Part shown: piece after piece, positions 1 through 6,981 of the stretch
Position numbering within the stretch: the stretch's first letter is position 1
How the letters are laid out: every line of letters starts with the position of its first letter
NCBI GenBank assembly: GCA_033763575.1
Contig: JANRKF010000034.1
Location: 1-11,938 of the forward strand
Direction: 5' to 3'
DNA: 11,938 nucleotides
Source: JANRKF01 sp033763575
GTDB lineage: Bacteria; Pseudomonadota; Alphaproteobacteria; Rickettsiales; SXRF01
The notes under the pieces: model-generated
Told to the model about the DNA's origin: nothing
Database searches by the model: none
What the model saw: only the letters and a program-made list of their open reading frames with translations
Position numbers and translations under genes: made by a program

Positions 1-1040
1 ATATACGCCATAATGCTGGTATTGCGTGCCGGTGCCGATGGCAAAACCGCTGCCACCTGAGATGGCGCCGCTGCCGCCGCCGATGGTGACGTCGCCGCCG
101 CCGGTGGTGAGCGAACCGGTATAGACATAACCCGTGCCGCCATCGCCGCTGCGCGATTTAAGCGTGATACTGCTGCCGGTGATGGACGATGAATTGAAAG
201 ATACGTTAGAAGATAGATAGCCCACCAGGATATTGCCTGCGGCGGTGATGGTGACTGGTGCACTACCGCTGCTGCTGGTGCTGACGGTGCTTGTCTGAAT
301 GCTGCCGGCGCTGTTGGTAAGGGTGATGGCGGCATTGGTCGTAACCACATTACCAAGTCCGGTATTTCCGGTCGTGGCGTTCAGCGTGATCGCGCCATTG
401 GTGGTGTAGAGGTGAGTGGTGTAAGGATTTTGGGTGCTTGCACTGCCGGTAATATTAGCCAGTCCGGTCAGGTCAATCGCCGAGTCGGTGGTCTGGATGT
501 AGCGGTACGTCGAATACATCCCGGCGCCGGTGGCGGAAATCGTGATCGCGCCGCTATAGGTGCTGCTGCCGTTATAGCCGAGGCGGGAATAAGTGTCGTG
601 GTGGGTAACAAGATAAATGCCATAATTACTGCTGCCGCTGCCGGCCGTGCCGGAAAGGGTGATGGCGCCGGAGCCGGTGCTGGTGATGTTATAGGTGGCA
701 TAGTTGCCGTTATCGCCATAGGAAGAGGTGGCGCCGATACCGAAGTTGTTATTGCCTGCGCTGCCGCCGGTGCCGTAAATGCTCACCGTGCCGGTGCCGC
801 TGGTAGTCATGGAGGCCGAGCTCGCGCCATTGGCATTGAGATACACGCCGTAGTTTCTGGAGTTATTGCCGCTGCTATAAGCGCCGCCCTGGCCGTTGAT
901 GATGATGCTGCCGCCGCCGGCGCTGATGCTGCCGCGCACGTTGACGCCATATTGCGTGCCGCTGCTGCTGTTGCCCACGGCATAGCCGCTGCCCGCGCTG
1001 ATGGTGCCGCTGCCGCCGCCGATGGTCACATCGCCGCCCG
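1..1040 (-). repeat. Long-period internal repeat in the exoprotein, period 939 bp (313 residues)
   Basis: The segment around 941-1085 recurs around 1-145. Anchor: GGDVTIGGGSG is encoded with its Ile codon at 1021-1023 and again at 82-84, an offset of exactly 939 bp. Flanking text is also shared: TGYV, then (A/T)G(I/S)(L/T)TT before it, and SG(Y/F)A(V/I)G, then TQY and YGV, after it. At least one full module and the start of a second are present, so more copies probably lie beyond the left edge. Such modules usually build extended beta-helix fibres and can change number by recombination. Confidence 0.7.
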
Positions 1041-3222
1041 CGGTGGTGATGCCTGCGGTGGCCACATAGCCGGTGCTGTTGCCATCATTATCGGCTTGCA
1101 GCAGCAAATCGCCGCCAGCCAGGGTGATAGAAGCATTGAGTGTGATGTTGCGTGCGGCGGTTAAGGTGAGCGAACCGCTGCCGGTGGTGGTGATGGCGCT
1201 GGAGAGCGTGATGTCGCCCGAGCCGCCGGAGCCGTTGGTGTTGACTTCAACGTCGCCGTTTCCGTCCAGCGTCCCTTTAATGGTTGCAGCATAGGCCGCG
1301 TCAATCGTCACGTCGGTCGGGTCAAGCAACCATTTACCGCCCTTGCCGATGATGACGCTGCCGCCGTTTAAGTTCAGAGTGTGGTGACCCGAGGTCTCCA
1401 CAAAACCACCGCTGCCGCCGTTTGCGCCTTTGGCTTCGATATGGCCGCCGAAATCGGTGGTATCGTCGGACCAGACGATGACGCGGCCGCCATCGCCGTC
1501 TACCGTGGCGTTGGCTAGGATAATTGTATCTTCATCGAGTGAGGTATTACGTGCGCGGCGGGTGGTGCCGGTGCCCTGGTATTCACCGCCGATGCGTACG
1601 TTACCGCCGCCTTGATTGCCATTGACGTTGAGCAGTGCGCCGATCAGGCTGATGTCCTGCCCGGCCAGCATATCGATATTGCCGCCGGTGGTTGCGCCGT
1701 CGGAAATATACGCACCGGAAGCGTAGATCGATCCGGTGTCGCCGGCATCGACGATGATATCGCCGCCTGCGCCTTCAGTGCCGGAGACATTCAGCAATGC
1801 GGTGGGGCTGGAATAATATAAGATGGCGGCGTCGATATTAATGCTGCCGCCGTTCATCAGGCCACGCGCATCGGCGGTACCGCGCATATCGATATTGTCG
1901 GAGGCAATTTCGATTGAGCCGCCGTTGCCGTTCGTACCCTCGGCGATCAGCGTGCTGCCGCTTTCGATGAGCGTATCGCGCCCGCGGCGCGTGTTGGTGA
2001 CCGGATCCAGCCCGATACGGATGGTGCCGCCGGTGCGGCCTTTGACGCTCAAGCGGCTGTTGTTGCGAAGGGCGACATGGTCGGCGAAGAACACGATATC
2101 ACCGCCCTGGCTGATTTCTGATTCAGAGCTGTAGGTGCCTTTTGTTTCAATAGACGCATCATCATGCGTAGCGACGATGCGGATTGTGCCGCCTTTGCCC
2201 TGTACGGCGCTGGTGGTGACGATTGAGCTTTCGTCATCGTAATAGACGCCACTGAAAGCGACGTTGATTTCACCGCCAATATCGCCGCTGGCATCCATGG
2301 TGCCGGTATGCTCGACATCATCGGCAGCGATCTCGATGCTGCCGCCCTGTTCACCGCTGTTTGTACCGCGTGCGCCGATGGTACCGCTGTTTTTTACTTT
2401 GCCTTGTCCGGCGAACAGGCGAATCATTCCGCCCTGCTGGGCAAAGCTATCGGCTTTCAGTTCTCCGGTATTGACGACGAGCGCATCGACGGCGGAGCGT
2501 GCGGCGGCGGCGCTCAGTTCAATCCTGCCGCCTTGCGCGGCGATAAGCCCGCTATTTTCGATCAATTGCTGCTGCAGGTCGCCCGTGACGATCACCTGGC
2601 TGATGCCGTCACCTGCGAAGTCCAGCGTGAACGCATCGCCGGAGGCCAGTTGCACTTTACCCAGCGTGGCGGTGATGGTGCCCTGGTTGCTGACATTCGG
2701 CGCGACGAGTCCGACAAGACCGGCGCTTGCAACGGTGATGGTGCCGGAATTGATAATCTGTGCATCGGCATCGCCCGGGACATCAAAACGCAGCGATTGG
2801 TTATTCATGAAGCGGTCATTGTCGATATCGGAACTGCTGACCACCAGGCCGTTGACATTCACCTGCGCAGTGCCGTTGAAGACAACACCTTTGGGGTTCA
2901 CCAGAATGACGCGGCCATTCGCATTTAATTGTCCGCTAATCTGGCTTGGTTTGTTATCGCGTATACGGTTGAGGGCGATGGAGCTGCTGGAAGGTTGATT
3001 GAACTGGGTGGTTTCGCCATGGGCGATATCGAAGCTGCGCCAGTCGATGATTGCCTTATCGCTGGTTTGATTAACGGTGAGGGTGCTGCCGACCTGCGCG
3101 ATGCTTGCGCTGCCGCCCACCACCGTACCGTCCTGCGGGTTGGCGAGCGCGAGGCCCGGAGCGGCGATCAGTCCGCATAACACCGTGGTTTGCAATAATT
3201 TATGATGGTATGTTTTCTGCAT
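1..3222 (-). CDS. Large filamentous-haemagglutinin-like exoprotein (TpsA type), C-terminus cut off by window edge
   Basis: Reading the minus strand from the ATG at 3220-3222 gives 1074 codons without a stop, running off the left edge. Residues 1-27 look like a signal peptide ending LALA. About residues 28-270 form a TPS/haemagglutination-activity domain: the run INDWRS-like DWRSFDIAHGETTQF (60-74), then NANGRVILVNPKG (100-112), where NPKG stands for the usual NPNG, then the NGLVVSS stretch. Residues ~270-620 are repeats of the form GGxIxI(A/V)A, expected of a right-handed beta-helix. WLLDPTDVTID (631-641) is a motif seen in many HMW/FHA-like adhesins. After it the chain is Gly/Ser/Thr-rich with large repeats. 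The upstream neighbour is the matching transporter. The product is probably secreted to the surface or medium as an adhesin; a toxin C-terminus cannot be excluded because it lies outside the window. A weak GGGGGAT lies 12 bases before the start, and an earlier in-frame ATG at 3240 is blocked by a stop. Confidence 0.9.
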   Translation of the reverse strand, partial: MQKTYHHKLLQTTVLCGLIAAPGLALANPQDGTVVGGSASIAQVGSTLTVNQTSDKAIIDWRSFDIAHGETTQFNQPSSSSIALNRIRDNKPSQISGQLNANGRVILVNPKGVVFNGTAQVNVNGLVVSSSDIDNDRFMNNQSLRFDVPGDADAQIINSGTITVASAGLVGLVAPNVSNQGTITATLGKVQLASGDAFTLDFAGDGISQVIVTGDLQQQLIENSGLIAAQGGRIELSAAAARSAVDALVVNTGELKADSFAQQGGMIRLFAGQGKVKNSGTIGARGTNSGEQGGSIEIAADDVEHTGTMDASGDIGGEINVAFSGVYYDDESSIVTTSAVQGKGGTIRIVATHDDASIETKGTYSSESEISQGGDIVFFADHVALRNNSRLSVKGRTGGTIRIGLDPVTNTRRGRDTLIESGSTLIAEGTNGNGGSIEIASDNIDMRGTADARGLMNGGSINIDAAILYYSSPTALLNVSGTEGAGGDIIVDAGDTGSIYASGAYISDGATTGGNIDMLAGQDISLIGALLNVNGNQGGGNVRIGGEYQGTGTTRRARNTSLDEDTIILANATVDGDGGRVIVWSDDTTDFGGHIEAKGANGGSGGFVETSGHHTLNLNGGSVIIGKGGKWLLDPTDVTIDAAYAATIKGTLDGNGDVEVNTNGSGGSGDITLSSAITTTGSGSLTLTAARNITLNASITLAGGDLLLQADNDGNSTGYVATAGITTAGGDVTIGGGSGTISAGSGYAVGNSSSGTQYGVNVRGSISAGGGSIIINGQGGAYSSGNNSRNYGVYLNANGASSASMTTSGTGTVSIYGTGGSAGNNNFGIGATSSYGDNGNYATYNITSTGSGAITLSGTAGSGSSNYGIYLVTHHDTYSRLGYNGSSTYSGAITISATGAGMYSTYRYIQTTDSAIDLTGLANITGSASTQNPYTTHLYTTNGAITLNATTGNTGLGNVVTTNAAITLTNSAGSIQTSTVSTSSSGSAPVTITAAGNILVGYLSSNVSFNSSSITGSSITLKSRSGDGGTGYVYTGSLTTGGGDVTIGGGSGAISGGSGFAIGTGTQYQHYGVY

Positions 3223-3430
3223 CTATCAGTAATCCCCCATGTCTTACCATTCTGGCACATATGGGTTACTTAATTACTAATAATTATGCCTTATAAGGTT
3301 AATATTTTATATAAATTAAATCGATCGCACAATAAAAAATCATTATAATTCAACGCATAAATTATATATTATTAATTTGTTTATAGAAAATTTGGTAAAT
3401 ATTTACTATATAAAAAATGCAGATAATATA
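3223..3430. other. AT-rich intergenic leader between transporter and exoprotein genes
   Basis: This 208-base gap is visibly far more AT-rich than all surrounding coding DNA. It contains many TATAAT-like boxes, for example a minus-strand TATAAT just after TTGAAT around 3343-3354, and a perfect 10-bp palindrome CCTTATAAGG at 3289-3298. No ORF or clear terminator was found. It may carry a separate promoter for the exoprotein or act as a long mRNA leader; the sequence alone does not decide. Confidence 0.5.
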
Positions 3431-5116
3431 TTAAAACCCTTGCGTGACGCTCACAGCAAAAACCGGGTCCTTATTGGTCGAGCCGAGTTTCGGTGTGCCC
3501 GGCGTGTAGGTGAGCGGCAATGAGAGCGAAGCATCCAGCCGCAATGCTCGCCACTGCGCGCGCCCGCCAATACCAAAAGACGCGCCGGAAACAGTGGTGC
3601 CGAAAGCTTCGCGGTCCGACACTGCGCCAATATCGTAAAATATGTAAGGTTGCAGGTTGATGTCCTGATAATTGGTTGTGTAACGAAGTTCGGTGCTGAC
3701 GGCGATGCCTTCATCGCCGCTGAGTTCCGAGGCGTTATAGGCGCGTCCGAAACTGGAGCCGCCATAACCGAACTGTTCCGACGAGAGCAACGCCGAGCTG
3801 CTTTTCTGCGCAGTGAACGCGGCGAGTAATGAAAAATGCCGGTCGATGGTTTGCAGGCGCGAGCCGTTGAGAAGTAGCTTGGTAAAATCATTTTGGCCAT
3901 TGGGATTTGAAAGCAGCAGGGATCCGGGGCGTGTGGGGTTGAACAGGTTGAGGCCGTGCGACAACTGCGCGCTCAGTGTGTTTGTCCCGCCCCATTCGTC
4001 GCTCATATTATAATCGGTGATGAAATCGACGGTGCGCATGCGGTCTTCGGTAAAGTCGGCTTGTAAAATCCGCGTTTCTTGTCTGCGTATATTAAATTGC
4101 CCGGTGATGGAGAGGCTCTGGATCCGTGAGCGGATGAGGGGTTGTGTCGCGCTCAAAGACAGGCCTGCTGCGCGACTCACCACATTGAGGTCTTTCAGTA
4201 AATAACCCGGATGGGTGTAGCTGTTATTCACGCTGAGCGATAGCGCGGTGCCGCTTTTATGTATAGGCAGGGTGTATTGCAGCGCGCCGTAACGCAGCCG
4301 CGCCGGATCGTAACTGCTCGCGGTTGTTATGCTCACGCGGTCTACATCGCTTAAGAGGTGATAGGCCTCCAGGCGGGCATTGCTCTGCCACACGCCGAGA
4401 TAGCGCGAGGCGAAATTATCAACGCCGATGCTTCCGGAATAATCGTTGCGATCAACAGAAAGCACCAGCCCGACCGCGCCTTCTTCGGCAGTTTCAGCAG
4501 GGAGCGGCTCCAGAGAGGCTTGCACGAACACGCCCGGTATTTCGTTCAAGCGCAGCATCACGTCTTCAAGCGTGTCTGCATTAAAAGGCTTGGATTCGGT
4601 AATCGCTGCCGCCATGCCCACCGGTATGGAATTTTGTATTTCATCGCCAATCCATCGCAACTGCGAGATATATCCTTCGGTGATGTGGATGCGGACGTTG
4701 CCGTTGTTAATATCCTGTGGCGGCAGGAATACCTGCGTGAGGATATAGCCGTCCTGGTGGTAGAGATTCCGTATGCGGTCGGCCACGCCATACACATCGG
4801 CGAGCGATACTTTCTCGCCTAGTAATTTTTTGTAAAAACGCTCCAGTTCCCTTTGCGAATAAACGGTGCTGCCTTCAACGGTGACGTCCCGTAACTGCAG
4901 AGTAATGTTCTCAGCCCCGCTCGGCACGCCAAGCGGGGTGTATTCGTCAGGAATGATGGGAGTGGATTCCGGCTGCGGCGGTGGGGTGAGTTGTTTTTCG
5001 ATATTGCCTGCTTCAACCCCACGCGGGATGACCACCGACTGCGCCTGCGACAGTGAAGGGCAGGTGGAAATCAGGAGTATAATCAGTAATATCAGTCGTT
5101 TCGTGAATTTGGCCAT
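3431..5116 (-). CDS. Two-partner secretion outer-membrane transporter (TpsB; FhaC/ShlB/HecB family)
   Basis: The 561-residue protein has the usual TpsB length. It starts with a signal peptide (Lys/Arg, then LILLIILLIS, ending near SLSQA at 25). A Pro-rich linker (45-65) precedes a POTRA/ShlB-type domain at ~70-150, ending VRIHITEGYIS (141-151), and a second POTRA-like part at ~152-222 with RLNEIPGV (189-196). From ~226 the chain has the alternating pattern of a 16-strand outer-membrane barrel and ends in a terminal Phe (VTQGF). The loop-6 signature reads FGRAYNASELSGDEG (456-470): the Gly of the common RGY/RGF motif is Ala here. The POTRA domains should recognise the TPS domain of the exoprotein encoded 208 bases downstream and pass it through the barrel. 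The start at 5116 is fixed by the signal peptide; no convincing Shine-Dalgarno is seen. It follows the ArsR gene by 65 bases in the same direction. Confidence 0.93.
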   Translation of the reverse strand: MAKFTKRLILLIILLISTCPSLSQAQSVVIPRGVEAGNIEKQLTPPPQPESTPIIPDEYTPLGVPSGAENITLQLRDVTVEGSTVYSQRELERFYKKLLGEKVSLADVYGVADRIRNLYHQDGYILTQVFLPPQDINNGNVRIHITEGYISQLRWIGDEIQNSIPVGMAAAITESKPFNADTLEDVMLRLNEIPGVFVQASLEPLPAETAEEGAVGLVLSVDRNDYSGSIGVDNFASRYLGVWQSNARLEAYHLLSDVDRVSITTASSYDPARLRYGALQYTLPIHKSGTALSLSVNNSYTHPGYLLKDLNVVSRAAGLSLSATQPLIRSRIQSLSITGQFNIRRQETRILQADFTEDRMRTVDFITDYNMSDEWGGTNTLSAQLSHGLNLFNPTRPGSLLLSNPNGQNDFTKLLLNGSRLQTIDRHFSLLAAFTAQKSSSALLSSEQFGYGGSSFGRAYNASELSGDEGIAVSTELRYTTNYQDINLQPYIFYDIGAVSDREAFGTTVSGASFGIGGRAQWRALRLDASLSLPLTYTPGTPKLGSTNKDPVFAVSVTQGF

Positions 5117-5142
5117 AAAGGGCAGACACCATAGCGCTTTCA

Positions 5143-5159
5143 GGGTTGGAAGACAACCC
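5143..5159 (-). other. Hairpin between ArsR gene and transporter gene
   Basis: A perfect 6-bp stem with a 5-base loop, GGGTTG-N5-CAACCC, lies in the 65-base gap between the ArsR stop codon and the transporter start. It has no U-tract after it in either direction, so it is not a standard intrinsic terminator. It could be a weak attenuator, an mRNA-processing or stabilising element, or chance. Confidence 0.35.
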
Positions 5160-5181
5160 CTACCCGAAAATAATAAATATT

Positions 5182-5565
5182 TTATGACTTAGGTGCAGAG
5201 ACCCTGGGTTTTTTTCGTTTTTTTTGCGGTTTTTTTTGCTTCTGCTGCGCCCCGTAAGCATTAACGATGGATAACACCATGTCGCCGAAACGTTCCTGAA
5301 GCTCTGTGCAGCGCGTGCGGTTATGGAGTTCGACACCCTTGCGTTCGCTCATGATCAGGCCGGCTTCACGCAGCACTTTGAAATGCTGGGAGAGGGTGGA
5401 TTTAGCCAGCGGCACTTCCTGCATATATTGGAAAGTCGAACAATTCTTGGCGCATTCCGCCGAGGCGAGCTGCATAAAAATCTGCACGCGCACGGGGTCG
5501 GCGAGCGCGTAGAGCACGCCCTCGACCGTCATCTCTTCTTTTTTGGGGTGATATAATGGCCTCAT
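5182..5565 (-). CDS. ArsR-family winged-helix transcriptional repressor with Lys-rich tail
   Basis: The 127-residue product has an ArsR-type winged helix: LADPVRVQIFMQL (21-33), a recognition helix region with LAKSTLSQHFKVLREAGLI (53-71), and the wing ERKGVELHNR (74-83). Cys38 and Cys42, in SAECAKNCSTF, and Cys86 could be thiol or metal ligands, but the ligand is unknown. The tail (108-127) is Lys/Arg/Pro-rich and encoded over three A7-A8 runs. A longer reading frame opens at 5637, but the ATG at 5565 is preferred: it has AGGA (5571-5574) upstream, the ArsR homology begins just after it, and the longer form would run through the promoter and inverted repeat. It is divergent from the DUF1993-SDR pair, the usual layout for autoregulation plus control of the neighbour. 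It may also be co-transcribed with the secretion genes downstream. Confidence 0.88.
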   Translation of the reverse strand: MRPLYHPKKEEMTVEGVLYALADPVRVQIFMQLASAECAKNCSTFQYMQEVPLAKSTLSQHFKVLREAGLIMSERKGVELHNRTRCTELQERFGDMVLSIVNAYGAQQKQKKPQKKRKKPRVSAPKS

Positions 5566-5574
5566 GACGTTCCT

Positions 5575-5603
5575 ATTATAAACCTGCTTGACAATTAATT
5601 CAA
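5575..5603 (-). promoter_or_regulatory. Sigma-70-like promoter for the ArsR gene
   Basis: On the minus strand TTGAAT (5598-5603) is followed by exactly 17 bases and then TATAAT (5575-5580). The -10 box ends nine bases before the preferred ATG at 5565, so transcription would start about at the ATG and the mRNA would be nearly leaderless. Confidence 0.65.
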
Positions 5604-5615
5604 TAGTTCTATTTT
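5588..5615 (+). promoter_or_regulatory. Sigma-70-like promoter for the DUF1993-SDR operon
   Basis: On the plus strand TTGACA (5588-5593) is followed by 16 bases and TATTTT (5610-5615). Transcription would begin near 5622, giving a ~33-base leader to the ATG at 5655, with AGGAG at 5644-5648. The box lies inside the spacer of the opposing ArsR promoter, so the two promoters are interleaved. Confidence 0.6.
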
Positions 5616-5624
5616 CCTGAACTA
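5604..5624. promoter_or_regulatory. Perfect inverted repeat TAGTTC-N9-GAACTA, probable ArsR operator
   Basis: Arms TAGTTC (5604-5609) and GAACTA (5619-5624) are perfect reverse complements around a 9-base AT-rich centre. The element covers the -10 box and start region of the plus-strand promoter and abuts the -35 box of the ArsR promoter. A dimeric repressor bound here would block both. Assignment to this ArsR is by position and symmetry. Confidence 0.6.
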
Positions 5625-5654
5625 ATGTATTAACCAACCCAGCAGGAGTATCTT

Positions 5655-6164
5655 ATGACTATTTCCATGTATCAAGCCTCAGTCCCCACTTTCGTCCATG
5701 GCCTCACCAACCTCTCGGTCATCCTCACCAAAGCGGCCGCGTATGCCGAAGCGAAGAAGATCGATCCGTCGGTGCTAATCAATGCCCGGCTGTATCCCGA
5801 CATGTTCCCGTTTTCACGCCAGATACAAATTACCACCGACGTGGTAAAGGGCGGTGTGGCCCGCCTTGCCGGGTTGGAAGTGCCTGCTTTCCCCGATACG
5901 GAGGCGACGTTTCCTGAGTTGCAGGAACGCATCGCCAAAACCGTTGCCTTCATAAAAACCGCCACCGCCGGGCAGATCGACGGCAGCGAAGAGAAGGCGA
6001 TCTCGCTCAAAGTCGGCCCGAACCAGATGAGTTTCAAAGGTCAGGACTATCTGCTGCAATTCGTGATCCCCAACTTCTATTTCCATATCAGCATCGCCTA
6101 CGCTATCCTGCGCCACAATGGCCTTGATGTCGGCAAGATGGATTTCCTCGGCAAAATTCAATAA
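5655..6164 (+). CDS. DUF1993 family protein (DinB-like fold expected)
   Basis: The 169-residue soluble protein has features I associate with DUF1993: SMYQASVPTFVHGL near the start, ARLYPDMFPFSRQ at 44-56, LAGLEVPAFPDTEATF at 71-86, and a C-terminal PNFYFHISIAYAILRHNG (139-156) followed by GKMDFLG. The family is predicted to fold as a DinB-like four-helix bundle; its biochemical role is not established and I do not assign one. The start is supported by AGGAG at 5644-5648, six bases before the ATG. It is the first gene of a two-gene unit with the SDR 23 bases downstream, and is divergent from the ArsR gene, which probably represses it. Confidence 0.88.
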   Translation: MTISMYQASVPTFVHGLTNLSVILTKAAAYAEAKKIDPSVLINARLYPDMFPFSRQIQITTDVVKGGVARLAGLEVPAFPDTEATFPELQERIAKTVAFIKTATAGQIDGSEEKAISLKVGPNQMSFKGQDYLLQFVIPNFYFHISIAYAILRHNGLDVGKMDFLGKIQ

Positions 6165-6187
6165 TCTACACCGCAAGGAGAAATGTT

Positions 6188-6904
6188 ATGAAGCTCGATG
6201 ACAAAACGATTCTGGTAAGTGGCGCCAACCGCGGTATCGGCAAGGCCATTGTCGAAGCATTGCTCAAACAGAACGTGAAAAAAATCTACGCGACTGCGCG
6301 TAAAATCGAAGACCTGCCGAAATTCGGCGATGCGCGGGTGGTGCCGCTGGCGCTTGACATCACCAAACGCGGGCAAATCGAAAACGCCGCTTCCCAGGCG
6401 GGCGATGTTGACCTGCTCATCAATAACGCAGGCGTGCTTTCCTTCGCAGGGGTGGTCACCGGCGATCCGGCGGAGCTTGCACGCGACATGGAGGTCAATT
6501 ATTTCGGCACGCTCAGCATGGTGAATGCGTTTGTACCGGTGCTGGAAAAAAATGGCGGTGGGGCGGTTGCCAACGTCATTTCCGTGGTCGGACTTGCCTC
6601 CATGGCCGGTATCGGCGGTTATTCGGCCTCGAAGGCGGCGCTTTTTTCGGCAACGCAGGCGATGCGCGCTGAACTCAAGGCCAAAAAAATAAACGTGCAT
6701 GGTATTTTCCCCGGCCCGATCGATACCGACATGGCCAAGGGTTTCGAGATGGATAAAACCAGCCCGCAAACCACTGCCGAAAACATCGTGGCGGGCATCA
6801 TCGCCGGGAAGGAAGACATTTTCCCCGATCCGATGTCGCAGCATGTCGGCGAGATGTGGGCGAAGGATCCCAAGGGCCTTGAGCGTCAATTTGCGACGAT
6901 GTAG
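6188..6904 (+). CDS. Short-chain dehydrogenase/reductase (SDR), classical type
   Basis: The 238-residue protein is a cytoplasmic NAD(P)-dependent oxidoreductase of the classical SDR type. Visible motifs are the nucleotide-binding turn SGANRGIG (11-18), acidic LDIT (56-59) that positions adenine, NNAG (79-82), the structural Asn104 in VNYFG, catalytic Ser132 in VISVVG, catalytic Tyr145 and Lys149 in YSASK, and FPGPIDTDM (174-182) after the active site. The Thr of the usual TGxxxGxG turn is Ser. The residues after beta-2 (ARK) suggest NADP(H) preference, which is an inference. The substrate cannot be read from the sequence. AGGAG at 6176-6180 sits seven bases before the ATG. It is downstream of the DUF1993 gene, under the same presumed ArsR control. 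Confidence 0.92.
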   Translation: MKLDDKTILVSGANRGIGKAIVEALLKQNVKKIYATARKIEDLPKFGDARVVPLALDITKRGQIENAASQAGDVDLLINNAGVLSFAGVVTGDPAELARDMEVNYFGTLSMVNAFVPVLEKNGGGAVANVISVVGLASMAGIGGYSASKAALFSATQAMRAELKAKKINVHGIFPGPIDTDMAKGFEMDKTSPQTTAENIVAGIIAGKEDIFPDPMSQHVGEMWAKDPKGLERQFATM

Positions 6905-6923
6905 CCTGCCCGCATCAAACAGT

Positions 6924-6950
6924 GGAACTTACGGGCGCTTGTTGTATGAT
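6924..6950 (+). promoter_or_regulatory. Possible ECF-type promoter before the sigma factor gene
   Basis: GGAAC (6924-6928), the commonest ECF -35 core, is followed by 16 bases and TATGAT (6945-6950), which resembles a sigma-70 -10 box. Transcription would start near 6957, 25 bases before the ATG at 6982. The match is mixed and does not resemble the GTAACC/CGAA element at 8514-8539, so self-activation is uncertain. Confidence 0.3.
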
Positions 6951-6981
6951 GCGCTCCGGTGGCACATATATTCGGGCGGCA

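Noticed and set aside
412..1164. 250-codon plus-strand open frame rich in Ala/Gly, opposite the exoprotein
   Set aside because: It is an artefact of the repetitive GCC/GGT codons of the real minus-strand gene. It has no ribosome site and no recognisable domain.
2264..2998. 244- and 206-codon plus-strand frames over the N-terminal half of the exoprotein
   Set aside because: They overlap each other and lie opposite a clear TPS domain; their composition is that of a shadow frame.
1..3222. Possible CRISPR-like or satellite repeat because of the many GCCGCCG runs
   Set aside because: The repeats are codon-level repeats of Gly/Ser/Thr-rich beta-helix turns in one open frame, without regular spacers.
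3246..3268. GTAACC on the minus strand in the exoprotein leader
   Set aside because: The tetramer 16 bases downstream is GTAA rather than CGAA, so it is not a sigma-F-type promoter.
5566..5637. 24-residue N-terminal extension of the ArsR protein
   Set aside because: It would run through both promoters and the inverted repeat, has no ribosome site, and lies outside the family's conserved part.
6158..6889. 243-codon minus-strand frame opposite the SDR gene
   Set aside because: The SDR on the plus strand has all catalytic motifs and a good ribosome site. The opposite frame is a GC-codon shadow without motifs.
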